In this document: positions 24,229 through 33,595 of the stretch, in pieces
Position numbering within the stretch: position 1 is the stretch's first letter
Layout: every line of letters starts with the position of its first letter
Assembly (NCBI RefSeq): GCF_036345155.1
Contig: NZ_CP107772.1
Coordinates: forward strand, 682,001-746,000
From: Streptomyces sp. NBC_00582
GTDB lineage: Bacteria; Actinomycetota; Actinomycetes; Streptomycetales; Streptomycetaceae
Length of the DNA: 64,000 bases
Direction: 5' to 3'
Notes under the pieces: model-generated
Database searches by the model: none
What the model saw: the letters and a program-made list of their open reading frames with translations, nothing else
Told to the model about the DNA's origin: nothing
Program-made: the position numbers and the translations under genes

Positions 24229-26982
24229 GTGAACCTCACCTCGGCCTTACCGGCCCATCGATCACCGAGCACGAGTGAGACCCCGGCCGAACCCCTGGTG
24301 GGCAGATCCGCGCTGCTCTCGGCGCTGATCGACCTCATCCCCCGGACCGGCTCGGGCTCAGTCCCCGGCGTGATGCTGACAGGCCCCGTAGGAATCGGCC
24401 GCAGCGCGGTACTGCGCGCCTTCTGCGACCTTGTGCCACCCCAGACGTCCGTGCTGCGCGCCGGCCTCGCGGACGGAACCTGGTACGACTCCCTCGGTGC
24501 CGCACGCGGGCACGAACCCCCCGGCCGGCATCCGCGGGCCGAGGGCCCTCTGTCCTGCCACCAGCTCCACGAGACGGTGGTGGCACTGTGCCGGCGCGGA
24601 CCCGTGGTCCTGGCCGTGGACGACGCACACCTGTCCCGCCCGCAGACACTGCGCGCCCTCGACTACGTCCTCCGCAGATCCCTCGGGCTGCCGCTGCTGC
24701 CGGTCATCACCGCGGCCCCCGTCGCCGAACCACCGGCCCTCGTCTCGCTGCTCACCCACCATGCGTGGACCACGGTCGCGTTGGCCCCCCTGCCCGACAG
24801 CGACATCGCCGAACTGCTCACCCGGAGGCTGGGGCACACTCCCTGCCCGGTCCTGCTGCGTGCCTGCCTGGAGCGCTCCGAGGGCATCCCCTCGGCCGTA
24901 CACGCCTTCGTCGACCGGCACTCCGGTGCCCAACGTGCGACAGGCGACGGGACGGGCCCCACGGCGTACCAAAGCCCGGAAGCTCTCCCCTCCTCCGCCT
25001 CCACCGTCCTGTCCGCCGTGGCCGTACTGGGGTGCTCCGACGCGGAGTTGGTGAGCGAACTGATCCGGATGCCGCTGCCCGCCGTACGGCGCGCTCTGGA
25101 CCACCTCACCGAACGCCGCCTCCTACCCCTCCCCCCGGGAGCGCCGGCGGAGGGCCCCACCGACCACGTACCGGACGGCCTGTCCGGCGACGACCTCATT
25201 CCGCTGTACGCCCGCGCCGCCCGCCTCCTGGAGGACGCCGGCCGCCCGCCGGCCCAGGTGGCGGACGTACTCCTGCGGATCCGCTACGGCGGCGCGCCGT
25301 GGATGCTGGAGACCCTCTACAGCGCGGCCCTGTCCGCCGCGTCACCGAGGGCCGCCGTACGCTACCTGTCACACGCCCTGGACATCGGTGCCGGCGAGAA
25401 CACCCGCATGCTCCGCCGGATCAGGGCCCTGCTGGCCGACACGCTCAGCACCACCGCGCCGAACCTGGCGGTCCACCACCTGAGCACCCTGCTGACGAGC
25501 AGCACCGACGGACACGAACTCGCCGCCATCGCCCTGCGGTACGCCGACACCCTCGTCGTGCTCGGCCGCGGCGACGACGCGGCCCGGCTGCTGGCCGACG
25601 TGCTGGAGCACCGGCCCGGTTCCGGGAAGGTCGTCGTTCCTCCGGACTGCAGACCCGCCCTGGAGTCCGCCCTGCTGCTCACCGGCGCGCTGGGCCCCGA
25701 AACCATGCACTGGGTCAGGGAACGCTCCCGGATGTGCGGCGAGCCCGTCGGCAACAGCCCCGGCGACCGCCGGCTGCGGCTCGCCCGCGCCGCGCTGTCG
25801 GTGCTCAGCGGCCGCCCCGTGAGCGAGCCCCCCCGCCCTCCCGCGGTCGAGGGCCCGGGCACCCCCCTCGACGATCTGTCGCTGATCGCCTCCGCGGTCG
25901 TCACCAACCTCACCGACGACAACACCACGGCACTCGAGACGCTCGACCGGCTCCTGGCCAACCCGCTCAGAGGGGAGCTCGACCCCAGCCGGATCCACGC
26001 CCTCACGGTCCGGGCCCTGGTCCTGAGCGCGACAGGAGACCTGCCCGCGGCGGAACGGGACAGTCGGCACGCCCTGGAACTCGAACGCCGGCGCGGGGGC
26101 CCCGCCGTCACATCCGCCGTCGTCTTCGCCTATGTGCTCGCCCAGCGCGGCACCACGGCGGCCGCCGCGGCCGTCCTCTCGCAGGTGGACTGCGCGGAAC
26201 TGCGACGACTCTCCTACATCCACCCCGTGTACTACTGGGCGACGGCCGCCGTGCGACGCGCCCGGGACGACCTGCGCGGCGCGCTGATCGCGCTGCGCGC
26301 CAGCGGCCGGGCGCTCGGCCCTCAGGGCGCCGAGTCCCCTCTGGTGCTGCCGTGGTGGCTGGAGGCAGCGGATCTGCTGACGGAACTGGGCCGCCCGGCC
26401 GAGGCCCGCCAGGTCGCCGCCCAGGGCGGCGCACTCGGCGCCCGCTCCGACACCCCGCGTGGCGCCGGACTGATCCTGCTGGCCCGCGGCCTGGCCACGC
26501 CGGGGCGCGCAGGGCACCGGCTCCTCGACGACGCCTGCGCGCGACTGGCCGAATCCCCCGCCCGGCTGCTGCGGGCGCGCGCCGAGTACGCGCTGGGCGC
26601 CGCCCTGCTCGACGACGGCGACCCCCTGGCCGCCCGGCCCCGGCTCCGGACCGCGCTGGATCTCATGATCGGGTGCGGGGCGGGCAACGCCGCCGAAGGC
26701 ATCCGGCTCCGGCTCACCGAGGCGGGCGGGCGGCCCCGTCGGCTCACCAACCTCCCGGACGACGCGTTGACGGCACGGGAGCGCCGGGTCGCCGCCCTCG
26801 CGATGGCCGGCCGCTCCAACCGGGAGATAGCCGAAGCGCTCTACATCACGCGGCGCACGGTCGAACTGCACCTGACCCACACCTATCAGAAGCTCGGCGT
26901 GAGCGGCCGGGAGGAGCTCCCGGACGTCCTGCGGGCCCCCTCCCGGCCCCGTGCGACCCGGGCCCGTGAGGGGGAGCTGTGA
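24229..26982 (+). CDS. LAL-type LuxR-family regulator with Arg in Walker A
   Basis: 917 residues. The N-terminal ATPase has GPVGIGRSAVL (residues 52-62), in which Arg replaces the invariant Walker A Lys, and a Walker B-like VVLAVDDAH (about 126-134). A long helical middle leads to a C-terminal LuxR helix-turn-helix (LTARERRVAALAMAGRSN, then ITRRTVELHLTHTYQKLGV). Codon 7 (24247-24249) is TTA, so synthesis should depend on bldA; TTA codons near the start of cluster activators are a known pattern. It starts with GTG at 24229. The stop overlaps the GTG of the next gene (GTGA). It probably controls polyketide genes nearby. Nucleotide hydrolysis may be weak or lost; binding may remain. Confidence 0.9.
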   Translation: MNLTSALPAHRSPSTSETPAEPLVGRSALLSALIDLIPRTGSGSVPGVMLTGPVGIGRSAVLRAFCDLVPPQTSVLRAGLADGTWYDSLGAARGHEPPGRHPRAEGPLSCHQLHETVVALCRRGPVVLAVDDAHLSRPQTLRALDYVLRRSLGLPLLPVITAAPVAEPPALVSLLTHHAWTTVALAPLPDSDIAELLTRRLGHTPCPVLLRACLERSEGIPSAVHAFVDRHSGAQRATGDGTGPTAYQSPEALPSSASTVLSAVAVLGCSDAELVSELIRMPLPAVRRALDHLTERRLLPLPPGAPAEGPTDHVPDGLSGDDLIPLYARAARLLEDAGRPPAQVADVLLRIRYGGAPWMLETLYSAALSAASPRAAVRYLSHALDIGAGENTRMLRRIRALLADTLSTTAPNLAVHHLSTLLTSSTDGHELAAIALRYADTLVVLGRGDDAARLLADVLEHRPGSGKVVVPPDCRPALESALLLTGALGPETMHWVRERSRMCGEPVGNSPGDRRLRLARAALSVLSGRPVSEPPRPPAVEGPGTPLDDLSLIASAVVTNLTDDNTTALETLDRLLANPLRGELDPSRIHALTVRALVLSATGDLPAAERDSRHALELERRRGGPAVTSAVVFAYVLAQRGTTAAAAAVLSQVDCAELRRLSYIHPVYYWATAAVRRARDDLRGALIALRASGRALGPQGAESPLVLPWWLEAADLLTELGRPAEARQVAAQGGALGARSDTPRGAGLILLARGLATPGRAGHRLLDDACARLAESPARLLRARAEYALGAALLDDGDPLAARPRLRTALDLMIGCGAGNAAEGIRLRLTEAGGRPRRLTNLPDDALTARERRVAALAMAGRSNREIAEALYITRRTVELHLTHTYQKLGVSGREELPDVLRAPSRPRATRAREGEL

Positions 26983-29528
26983 GCAGCCCGCCGGACCGTC
27001 TGACGACACCCCAAAAGCCCTTCCTGCTCCAGTTGGCGTCGCTGGACGGCTTCACACCGCTGTACGGACGGCAGGCCGAGCAAGCGGCGCTGCTGCGCAT
27101 GACGAACCGGCTGGCCGTCGGACAACCGGGCGTGACGGTGGTCCACGGTGTCCCGGGCGCCGGACGCAGCCGTCTGCTGCGGCGGGGCATGTCCCTCGCC
27201 CGGGTCGCCGGTGTCCAGGTGCTCACCGCGGTGGGCACGGCCCCGTCCCCGCCCGCCCCGTACGCCTTCGTACGACAGCTGCGGACGATCCGGTCCGCGG
27301 CGGGCGGCCCGGCCCCCGCCGCGGAGCCGCCCACGGAGGACTCGGTGCAGGGGTGGTGCCGCTACCTCCTGGCCGCGAGCCGGCCGACCCTCCTCGTCCT
27401 GGACGACGTCCAGTGGGCGGACCCGGAGTCGGTGCGGGTGATCTCGGGGCTGCTGCGGCGGCTCGCCTCGGCGCCGCTCGGGGTGCTGCTGTCGGTCACC
27501 AGCGCCGACGGCGAGTTCCCCGACACCTGCGCGGAGCTCCTGGACCAGGCGGCCGCCTTCCCGGACGGCCTCGGACTGTCACTCGGACTGGGACCGCTCG
27601 GTCTGCCCGAGCTCCACGCGATGTGCACCGCGTCAGGGCTGCCCGTCCCGGAGGCATCCGACGGCACCTGGTGGGAGAGCGTCTTCCGCCTCACCCGTGG
27701 CAGTCCCTGGGTGATGGTGCGGGCCCTGGACACACTGCGCCGCGAGCCCGCCCTGGTGTCCGCCGTCGGCCTGCGGACGGCGCTCTCCCAGCAGATCGCG
27801 GCAGCGGACGGGGACCGGGCCACCGAGTCGGCCGCGAAACTGCGCTCTGGACCGCTCGCGCTGATCCAGGGTCTCGCCGTCTGCCGGGGGCTGCTCCCGC
27901 TGGACCGGGTCGCGGCCCTCGTAGGCCTGGACGACACCGAACTTCCGTGCGCTGTGAGGACGTTGCGGGTGCACGGTCTGATCGGCCCGGATGATCCGCC
28001 GCAGCTGCGGATGACCGGCTGCGCGGCGGGGCTGCTGACCGGTGTGGACGGCGACGAGCGTAAGCGGCTGCACGCGCAGGCGGCCCGCTGGGCGCACCGC
28101 TGTGACGCCGACGAGGAGGCGCTGGCCGCTCTGCTCCTGAACACCGTGCCGCTGGGTGAACCCTGGGTTCCGTCGGTGTTGCGCCGCGCCTCCCGCACCC
28201 TGCTCGCGCGCGGTCGGCACGCCGAGGCCGCGGAACTGCTGGAGCGGGCGCTGCGCGAGCCGCTGCACCCGGCGGAGCGCGCCGAAGTGCTCCTGGAGGC
28301 CGCCGAGGCGTACGCGGTGATCGCGCCCGAGGCGTCGGACCGCAGGATCGCGGAGCTGTTGTCCGCGACGCAGGTCCGTCGGCAGGTACGTGCCGCCGCC
28401 ACAGACCTCCTGCTCAGCCGCGGCGAACCCCATCCCATGCTCACCGGGTCGGCCCGGTTCCGCGCACGGTACGGCCTGGGGCCGACGGGTGTCCCCCCGG
28501 TGAGCTCCCCGAGCCGGCCCACGGACGTCCTGCGCCCCGGGCCGTCCACGGCACACGAGGCCGGGACGGCTGCCGAGTCCGAGCCGGGTCCGGACACCCG
28601 TGCGGCCCTGCTCGCGGTGAAGGCGTGGCGGCAGACGGCGTGTGGACACGACGCGGCCGCAGTGCGCGAGATCGCTCTGGAGGCGTTGCGCGAGCCGCTC
28701 GACGAGGCGCTGTCCCCCCGGTTCACCGCCTGCTGGGCGTTGTCCGTCGCGGACGCCCACGACGCCGCTCGCGACGCGCTGGACGTGGCGCTCGCCGAGG
28801 CCGGACGTCGCCGCAGCCCCGCCCTCGTGGGGTGGGGACGGCTGCTGCGCGCTCAGCTGAATCTCCAGGCGGGTGCCCCGGACACGGCCGCGCACGACCT
28901 CAACTCGTGCCGCTCCCTGGCACCGGCCGAGGTGTGGGGTCCCAGACGGCTCCCCTTGCTCCGGGCGATGGAGATCCGCCTGCTCGTGGCGCGGGAACGC
29001 TACGCGGAGGCCGGCCGGCTGGCCGGTGAGGAATTGCCGCCCGGTGCGGACGAGAGCGGAACCTGGATTCATCTGCTCTACGCACGCGCACAGTTGTACC
29101 TCTGCCAGGGGCGCCCCCGGCAGGCGCTGGTCGAAGCCGAGGAGTGCGGTCGGCGCACGGCGGCCCGTGGGTGGTCCAACCCCGGGCTGGTGGCCTGGCG
29201 TTCCCTGGCCGCCTTGGCCCACCTGGGCTGTGGTGACTCCGATCGGGCTGCGGAGCTCTTCGCCGAGGAGTCGTGGCTGGCCGAGCGGTGGGGCACCGGC
29301 TCCGCCCGGGCCTGGGCCGACCTGCGCCGTGGTTTCGGCTCTCCGGCGCCGCAGACGGCCCGGCTGACCGACCGCGCGCTGCGCGGGCTCGGGCCCGACC
29401 TCGCGTCCCGGCGTTACGTCCAGGCCGTCGTCGCCCGGGAGGCGGCCGGATCGCGCCAGGGGCGACGGGCCGACAGCGCGTCTCCGGCATCCGAGACCCA
29501 GGACGGCGGCCCTTCGAGGGGCCCATGA
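26979..29528 (+). CDS. LAL-like STAND ATPase lacking the LuxR DNA-binding domain
   Basis: 849 residues with the N-terminal arrangement of LAL regulators: LYGRQAEQAALL, then a Walker A-like GVPGAGRSRLL (57-67) with Arg for Lys, Walker B LLVLDDVQWADPE (about 135-147), and a long TPR-like middle (about 400-800). The C-terminus ends in a Ser/Pro/Gly-rich tail (SASPASETQDGGPSRGP), and no LuxR helix-turn-helix can be found in any frame before the next gene. It is translationally coupled to the TTA-containing LAL upstream and followed by a complete LAL. It may be a DNA-binding-deficient partner that forms mixed oligomers or titrates its neighbours; a recent C-terminal loss is the other reading. Confidence 0.85.
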   Translation: MSSPPDRLTTPQKPFLLQLASLDGFTPLYGRQAEQAALLRMTNRLAVGQPGVTVVHGVPGAGRSRLLRRGMSLARVAGVQVLTAVGTAPSPPAPYAFVRQLRTIRSAAGGPAPAAEPPTEDSVQGWCRYLLAASRPTLLVLDDVQWADPESVRVISGLLRRLASAPLGVLLSVTSADGEFPDTCAELLDQAAAFPDGLGLSLGLGPLGLPELHAMCTASGLPVPEASDGTWWESVFRLTRGSPWVMVRALDTLRREPALVSAVGLRTALSQQIAAADGDRATESAAKLRSGPLALIQGLAVCRGLLPLDRVAALVGLDDTELPCAVRTLRVHGLIGPDDPPQLRMTGCAAGLLTGVDGDERKRLHAQAARWAHRCDADEEALAALLLNTVPLGEPWVPSVLRRASRTLLARGRHAEAAELLERALREPLHPAERAEVLLEAAEAYAVIAPEASDRRIAELLSATQVRRQVRAAATDLLLSRGEPHPMLTGSARFRARYGLGPTGVPPVSSPSRPTDVLRPGPSTAHEAGTAAESEPGPDTRAALLAVKAWRQTACGHDAAAVREIALEALREPLDEALSPRFTACWALSVADAHDAARDALDVALAEAGRRRSPALVGWGRLLRAQLNLQAGAPDTAAHDLNSCRSLAPAEVWGPRRLPLLRAMEIRLLVARERYAEAGRLAGEELPPGADESGTWIHLLYARAQLYLCQGRPRQALVEAEECGRRTAARGWSNPGLVAWRSLAALAHLGCGDSDRAAELFAEESWLAERWGTGSARAWADLRRGFGSPAPQTARLTDRALRGLGPDLASRRYVQAVVAREAAGSRQGRRADSASPASETQDGGPSRGP

Positions 29529-29594
29529 CGCCGCGCACCGAAACACCCCGCACCGCTCCCAGGCTCAACCACACCGCGCAAGGAGGCCGCTGGC

Positions 29595-32477
29595 ATGCTG
29601 CTCGAGCGGCAGAACGAACTGCAAGAGGCAGCCGAGGCTCTCCGGCTCGCCGCGCACGGCAATGGATCCATGGTCGTGATCAGCGGGCCGCCCGGAATCG
29701 GAAAGTCGGCCGTCCTGTCGGAGATCGGTGAACTCGCCGCGGGCCTGGCCACCGGTCCCGCGGCCGGCTCCGCGGCGCCTGGCCGCCCCCTGGTGATGCG
29801 TGCCTATGCCGCTCCCTCGGAGCGTTCCTTCTCCTTGGGTGTCACCCGCCAACTGCTGGAACCGGTGCTCAAGTCGGGTGCGTTCGTCGGCCGATGGTGC
29901 TCGGGGCCGGCCCGGCCCGCGCTCGCCTTCCTCCAGGGCGACCCCGAGTCGCCCCGGCAGCACACGGCGACGACGGTCCGCGCTCTGCTGTCCATGGTGG
30001 AGAACATGAGCCAGGACCGCACCCCGGTCCTGCTCATCGACGATCTTCACTGGGCGGACGAGGGCACCCTGGACTGGCTGGACCAGTTGGCGCACCAGGT
30101 GCCCCATCGGGGAATCCTGGTCGCCGCGACCGTCTGCGAGGGAGAGCCCCCGGCGGAGCCGCCCGGTGTCCGCCCGGTCGCCGCCGCCGAGCACACCCTG
30201 TTCCCGGCCCCGCTCGGCACGGCGTCGGTGGACGCCCTGATCCTGGAGCGCCTGGGCGTGCCGGCCGACGCCGAGTTCACCGTCGCGTGTCACGACGCCA
30301 CGCGCGGGAATCCGCTGCACCTCGTATCGCTCCTCCAGGAGTGTCAGTCCCGCGGCATCGCCCCGGTGGCCGCCGAGGCGCCCAAGGTGGCCACGCTGGT
30401 GCCGCCGGCGCTGCGCAGGCGGCTGCTGCTGTGTCTTCGGGAACAGCCGCCGTCCGTGCTGGCCGCGGCGCGCGCGTTGCAGGTCCTCGGGGACGAGGCC
30501 GATCCGCAGGTGGTGGGTGAACTGGCCGGTCTCGACCGGGTGGACCAGGAGAGCAGTCTCTGCCGGCTGCGCCGGCTCACGCTGCTCGTCCGTCGGGGCA
30601 CCACCCTCGGACTGGCCCATCGGGCGGTGCACGAGGTGATCGAGGACTCCATGCCACCGGGCGAACGCAACCGGCTGCATCTGAGGGCCGCCGCACTGCT
30701 GCGTTACCGGGGCAGCGCGCCCGAGCGGGTGGCCCGCCATCTCCTCGCCACCACCGCCCCGCTCGACGACGACTCGTTGGCGGCGCTGCGCGGCGCCGCC
30801 AAGGCGGCCACGCTGCGCGGGGCCCCGGAGACGGCGGCGCGTTATCTGCGCCGGGCGCTGCGCGACGTACCGCCGCACAGCGAGGAGCGTGCCCTGTTGC
30901 TCGTGGAACTGGCGACGGTGGAGCGCAGTTTCGCACCGTCGGTGGCGGTCCGGCACATCACCCAGGCGTTCCCGCTGCTGGCCGGCGCCCGGGCCCGGGC
31001 CGAGGCGCTGCTGACGCTGACGCCGGTGGCGACCGGTGCCACGCTGCTGTCGCTGGGTGACGCGATGCGGCAGACGGCGCAGGAGCTGACCGCCGCGGAG
31101 GCGCGGACTCTCGGCGGGCAGTCGCTGGAACCGCGGCTGGAGGCCCGGCTGCACCGTCTCTGCGACATCGATCCGTCGGTGCTCGCCTCGGCGTCGGACC
31201 GGCTGACCGGACTGGGCCCGCGGCCGGAGATGACGGACGCGGGGCAGCGGGAGTTGCTGGTGGCCCTGCTGTACACCCTGACGGTGTCCGCCGCGCTGCC
31301 CGCCGCGCAGATCAGGACGCTCGCGGCCCGGGTACTGGAACACGAGCCGGCGCGCGCGGCCCATGTGCACACCATGCTGCCGCTGGTGGTGCCGGTCTCG
31401 GTCACCGTCGACTTCATCGCGGGACTGATGCCCTGGCTGGACACGGCCCTGGCCGACGCGGAGCGCCGGGGCGGCCTGCTGGAACAGTCGGTGGTGCTCA
31501 GTGAGCAGGCGCTGGTCCTGCTCGCCCAGGGCAGGCTGACGGCGGCGCGGGAGCGGGCGGTGCGGGCCTGGTCGCTGATCGGCCCCGAGGAGGCGAGCGC
31601 GCTCTCGATCATCGCCCTGGCCATGGTGGCGCTGCGCACCCGCGAGGCGGAACTGGTCGACGGGCTGCCCGAGCGGATCCGCGCGGTGCACGAGAACTGC
31701 GTGCTGACCGGGCTGCTCACCATGGTGCGGGGCATGCAGGCGGAGCGGCGGCACGAGCCGGCCATGGCCGTGGAGTACTTCCTCGACGCCGAGTACGCCC
31801 TGGAACGCACCGGCTGGCGCAATCCGGTGCTCGCGCCGTCGGCGTACTGGGCGGCACGCGCCTTGCACCGCGCGGGTGAGGCCGGGCGAGCCGAGCAGAT
31901 GTGCGAGCGGCACCTCGAACAGGCGCGGGCCTGGGGTGCCCCCTCGGGTCTCGGCCGCGCGCTGGCGCTCCAGGCGGCCGTGACGGGCGCGGCCTCGGCA
32001 CCGAGGCTGCTGCGGGAGGCCGCCGGGGTGCTGGAGGGTTCCGCCGACCTCCTCACGAGGGCGTCGGTTCTGCTGCGGCTCGCGGAGGCGGTGGCGCCCC
32101 GCCACGAGGCGGAGGCGGAGGCGGCGCTGCGTACGTCGTACGAGCTGGCCGTGGAGTGCGGCGCCTCGCGGATCGCTGATCGCGCGCAGGAGCTGCTGGG
32201 ACCGGCGGCGGCCGGTGTCCCGACGCGGGGGCGGCTGACGGCGGCGGAGCGGATGGTGGCGCAGATGGCCGTGGAGGGCCTGACCAATCAGGCCATCGCG
32301 GACACCCTCGGTGTCTCCCGGCGGGCCGTGGAGAAACATCTGACGAGCTGCTACCGCAAGATGTCCACGTCCGGCCGTTCCGGACTCGCGAGCGCCCTCG
32401 AGGAGGCGGGCCTGTTGGAACCGACGGGCTCGTCGGTTCCGCCCGCCGAAACGATCCGCCCCCAGGGAGCGGCCTGA
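29595..32477 (+). CDS. LAL-type LuxR-family regulator
   Basis: 960 residues with a canonical Walker A GPPGIGKS (31-38) and Walker B VLLIDDLHWADEG (about 144-156). A helical TPR-like middle leads to a C-terminal helix-turn-helix (LTAAERMVAQMAVEGLTNQ, then VSRRAVEKHLTSCYRKM). The ATG at 29595 has AGGAGG eight bases upstream. It is the third gene of the LAL run, 66 nt after the HTH-less member. It ends 50 nt from the convergent type II thioesterase. In polyketide clusters such genes are usually activators; of the three it is the only one with both an intact P-loop and an intact DNA-binding domain. Confidence 0.92.
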   Translation: MLLERQNELQEAAEALRLAAHGNGSMVVISGPPGIGKSAVLSEIGELAAGLATGPAAGSAAPGRPLVMRAYAAPSERSFSLGVTRQLLEPVLKSGAFVGRWCSGPARPALAFLQGDPESPRQHTATTVRALLSMVENMSQDRTPVLLIDDLHWADEGTLDWLDQLAHQVPHRGILVAATVCEGEPPAEPPGVRPVAAAEHTLFPAPLGTASVDALILERLGVPADAEFTVACHDATRGNPLHLVSLLQECQSRGIAPVAAEAPKVATLVPPALRRRLLLCLREQPPSVLAAARALQVLGDEADPQVVGELAGLDRVDQESSLCRLRRLTLLVRRGTTLGLAHRAVHEVIEDSMPPGERNRLHLRAAALLRYRGSAPERVARHLLATTAPLDDDSLAALRGAAKAATLRGAPETAARYLRRALRDVPPHSEERALLLVELATVERSFAPSVAVRHITQAFPLLAGARARAEALLTLTPVATGATLLSLGDAMRQTAQELTAAEARTLGGQSLEPRLEARLHRLCDIDPSVLASASDRLTGLGPRPEMTDAGQRELLVALLYTLTVSAALPAAQIRTLAARVLEHEPARAAHVHTMLPLVVPVSVTVDFIAGLMPWLDTALADAERRGGLLEQSVVLSEQALVLLAQGRLTAARERAVRAWSLIGPEEASALSIIALAMVALRTREAELVDGLPERIRAVHENCVLTGLLTMVRGMQAERRHEPAMAVEYFLDAEYALERTGWRNPVLAPSAYWAARALHRAGEAGRAEQMCERHLEQARAWGAPSGLGRALALQAAVTGAASAPRLLREAAGVLEGSADLLTRASVLLRLAEAVAPRHEAEAEAALRTSYELAVECGASRIADRAQELLGPAAAGVPTRGRLTAAERMVAQMAVEGLTNQAIADTLGVSRRAVEKHLTSCYRKMSTSGRSGLASALEEAGLLEPTGSSVPPAETIRPQGAA

Positions 32478-32495
32478 GCGCGCGGCGGGTCGTGG

Positions 32496-32515
32496 GCCGA
32501 GGACGGCCGCTCGGC
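32496..32515. terminator. Short hairpin between LAL and thioesterase genes
   Basis: GCCGAG (32496-32501) and CTCGGC (32510-32515) pair around 8 nt between two convergent stops. Weak but well placed. Confidence 0.35.
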
Positions 32516-32527
32516 AGCGGGCGACGG

Positions 32528-33298
32528 TCAGGTGTCCTGGAGCGCGGTGTGTGAGGTGACGTGCTCGTCGAGGATCTTCAGCACGTCCGCGGCTCGGCTG
32601 TTGAGGTAGAAGTGGCCGCCCGGCATGACGCGCAGCTCGAAGTCCGCGGTGGTGTGCTTCTCCCAGTCCTGGGCCTCGTCGAGAGATGTCTTGGGGTCGC
32701 TGTCGCCGACGAGCGCGGTGACCGGGCAGTCCACCGTCGCGTCGGGAGCACACCGGTAGGTCTCCACGGCCCGGTAGTCGCCCCGGAGCGCCGGAAGGAT
32801 CATGCGGATCAGTTCCTCGTCCTCCAGCAGCCGGTCGTCGGTGCCGCTCATGGACTTGACTTCGGCGATGATGCCGTCGTCGTCGCGGCGGTGGACGTTC
32901 TCGTCGCGGTGGCGGGACGGAGCGCGCCGGCCCGAGGCGAACAGCCGTACCGGGCCGCTTCCCTCCCGCTCGAACCGCCGGGCGACCTCGAAGGCGACGA
33001 GGGCTCCCATGCTGTGACCGAAGAAGGTCAGCGGGCGGTCGTCCCAGGCGCGCAGCACCTGGTGGACCTGGTCCGCCAGGGTGCCGATGTCGTCGATCAG
33101 CGGCTCGTGGCGCCGGTCCTGACGGCCCGGGTACTGCACGGCGACGACATCGACGCGCGGGCTGAGCGCGGTGGCCACGGGGCTGTAGTAGCTGGCCGAG
33201 CCGCCGGCGTGGGGGAAGCAGACCAGGCGGTGGGCGGCCTCGGGAGCCGGGGCGAACCGTCGGCACCACAGGCCGTCGTCTGCGGGGAAGGCACTCAC
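32528..33298 (-). CDS. Type II thioesterase (editing thioesterase)
   Basis: 256 residues from the GTG at 33298; the longer frame upstream has no family features. The alpha/beta-hydrolase thioesterase signatures are VCFPHAGGSASYY (oxyanion region, residues 26-38), GHSMGA with nucleophile Ser96, GDSDPKTS (Asp) and GGHFYLNS with the catalytic His near residue 231. Stand-alone type II thioesterases remove wrong or stalled acyl groups from PKS/NRPS carrier proteins. Because the visible PKS genes have no thioesterase domain, it could also release product, but by family its main role is proofreading. It is divergent from the metallophosphoesterase gene. Confidence 0.9.
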   Translation of the reverse strand: MSAFPADDGLWCRRFAPAPEAAHRLVCFPHAGGSASYYSPVATALSPRVDVVAVQYPGRQDRRHEPLIDDIGTLADQVHQVLRAWDDRPLTFFGHSMGALVAFEVARRFEREGSGPVRLFASGRRAPSRHRDENVHRRDDDGIIAEVKSMSGTDDRLLEDEELIRMILPALRGDYRAVETYRCAPDATVDCPVTALVGDSDPKTSLDEAQDWEKHTTADFELRVMPGGHFYLNSRAADVLKILDEHVTSHTALQDT

Positions 33299-33541
33299 GC
33301 TGTTCGTCCGTCCTCTGTCAGGTGGATTGCGTCGCTCTGGATCACTGGTGTGCTCCAACGGGTGTGTCGCCACTATCGGGCACCGGTCGCCCGCACCGGC
33401 CCGCGCGGCCCGAAGTCTGGTCGTTTCCCCCGTACTTGAGGCCGTGGGGCGGCTGCGCGTTGTGCGGCGGGAGGGGACGGTGGCATAAAGCTGAGCGCCG
33501 GACGCGCATTCGAGGCGCCGGACCGCCAGCAAGGAGCTCCC

Positions 33542-33595
33542 ATGCCCACCAGCACCGATCCACGGCCCCCGACGGGCGAAGTACGCACACGGTGA
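33542..33595 (+). CDS. Short upstream ORF (17 codons) coupled to the metallophosphoesterase
   Basis: ATG at 33542 with AAGGAG six bases upstream encodes MPTSTDPRPPTGEVRTR and stops at a TGA overlapping the GTG start of the next gene (GTGA). The main gene's own GTG lacks a clear ribosome site, so this leader is probably what brings ribosomes to it. It may have no function as a peptide. A frame error joining it to the next gene is a less likely alternative. Confidence 0.45.
   Translation: MPTSTDPRPPTGEVRTR

Noticed and set aside
29525..29731. Small ORF overlapping the stop of the HTH-less LAL (ATGA)
   Set aside because: It runs out of frame through the start of the next LAL and its translation is Arg-rich without family features. 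The next LAL has its own AGGAGG site.
30840..30850. TTA-like triplet in the third LAL gene
   Set aside because: It lies across CGT-TAT and is out of frame.
29565..33269. 1234-codon open frame on the minus strand
   Set aside because: Antisense to the third LAL regulator and overlapping the thioesterase in another frame; composition is that of a GC-frame artefact.
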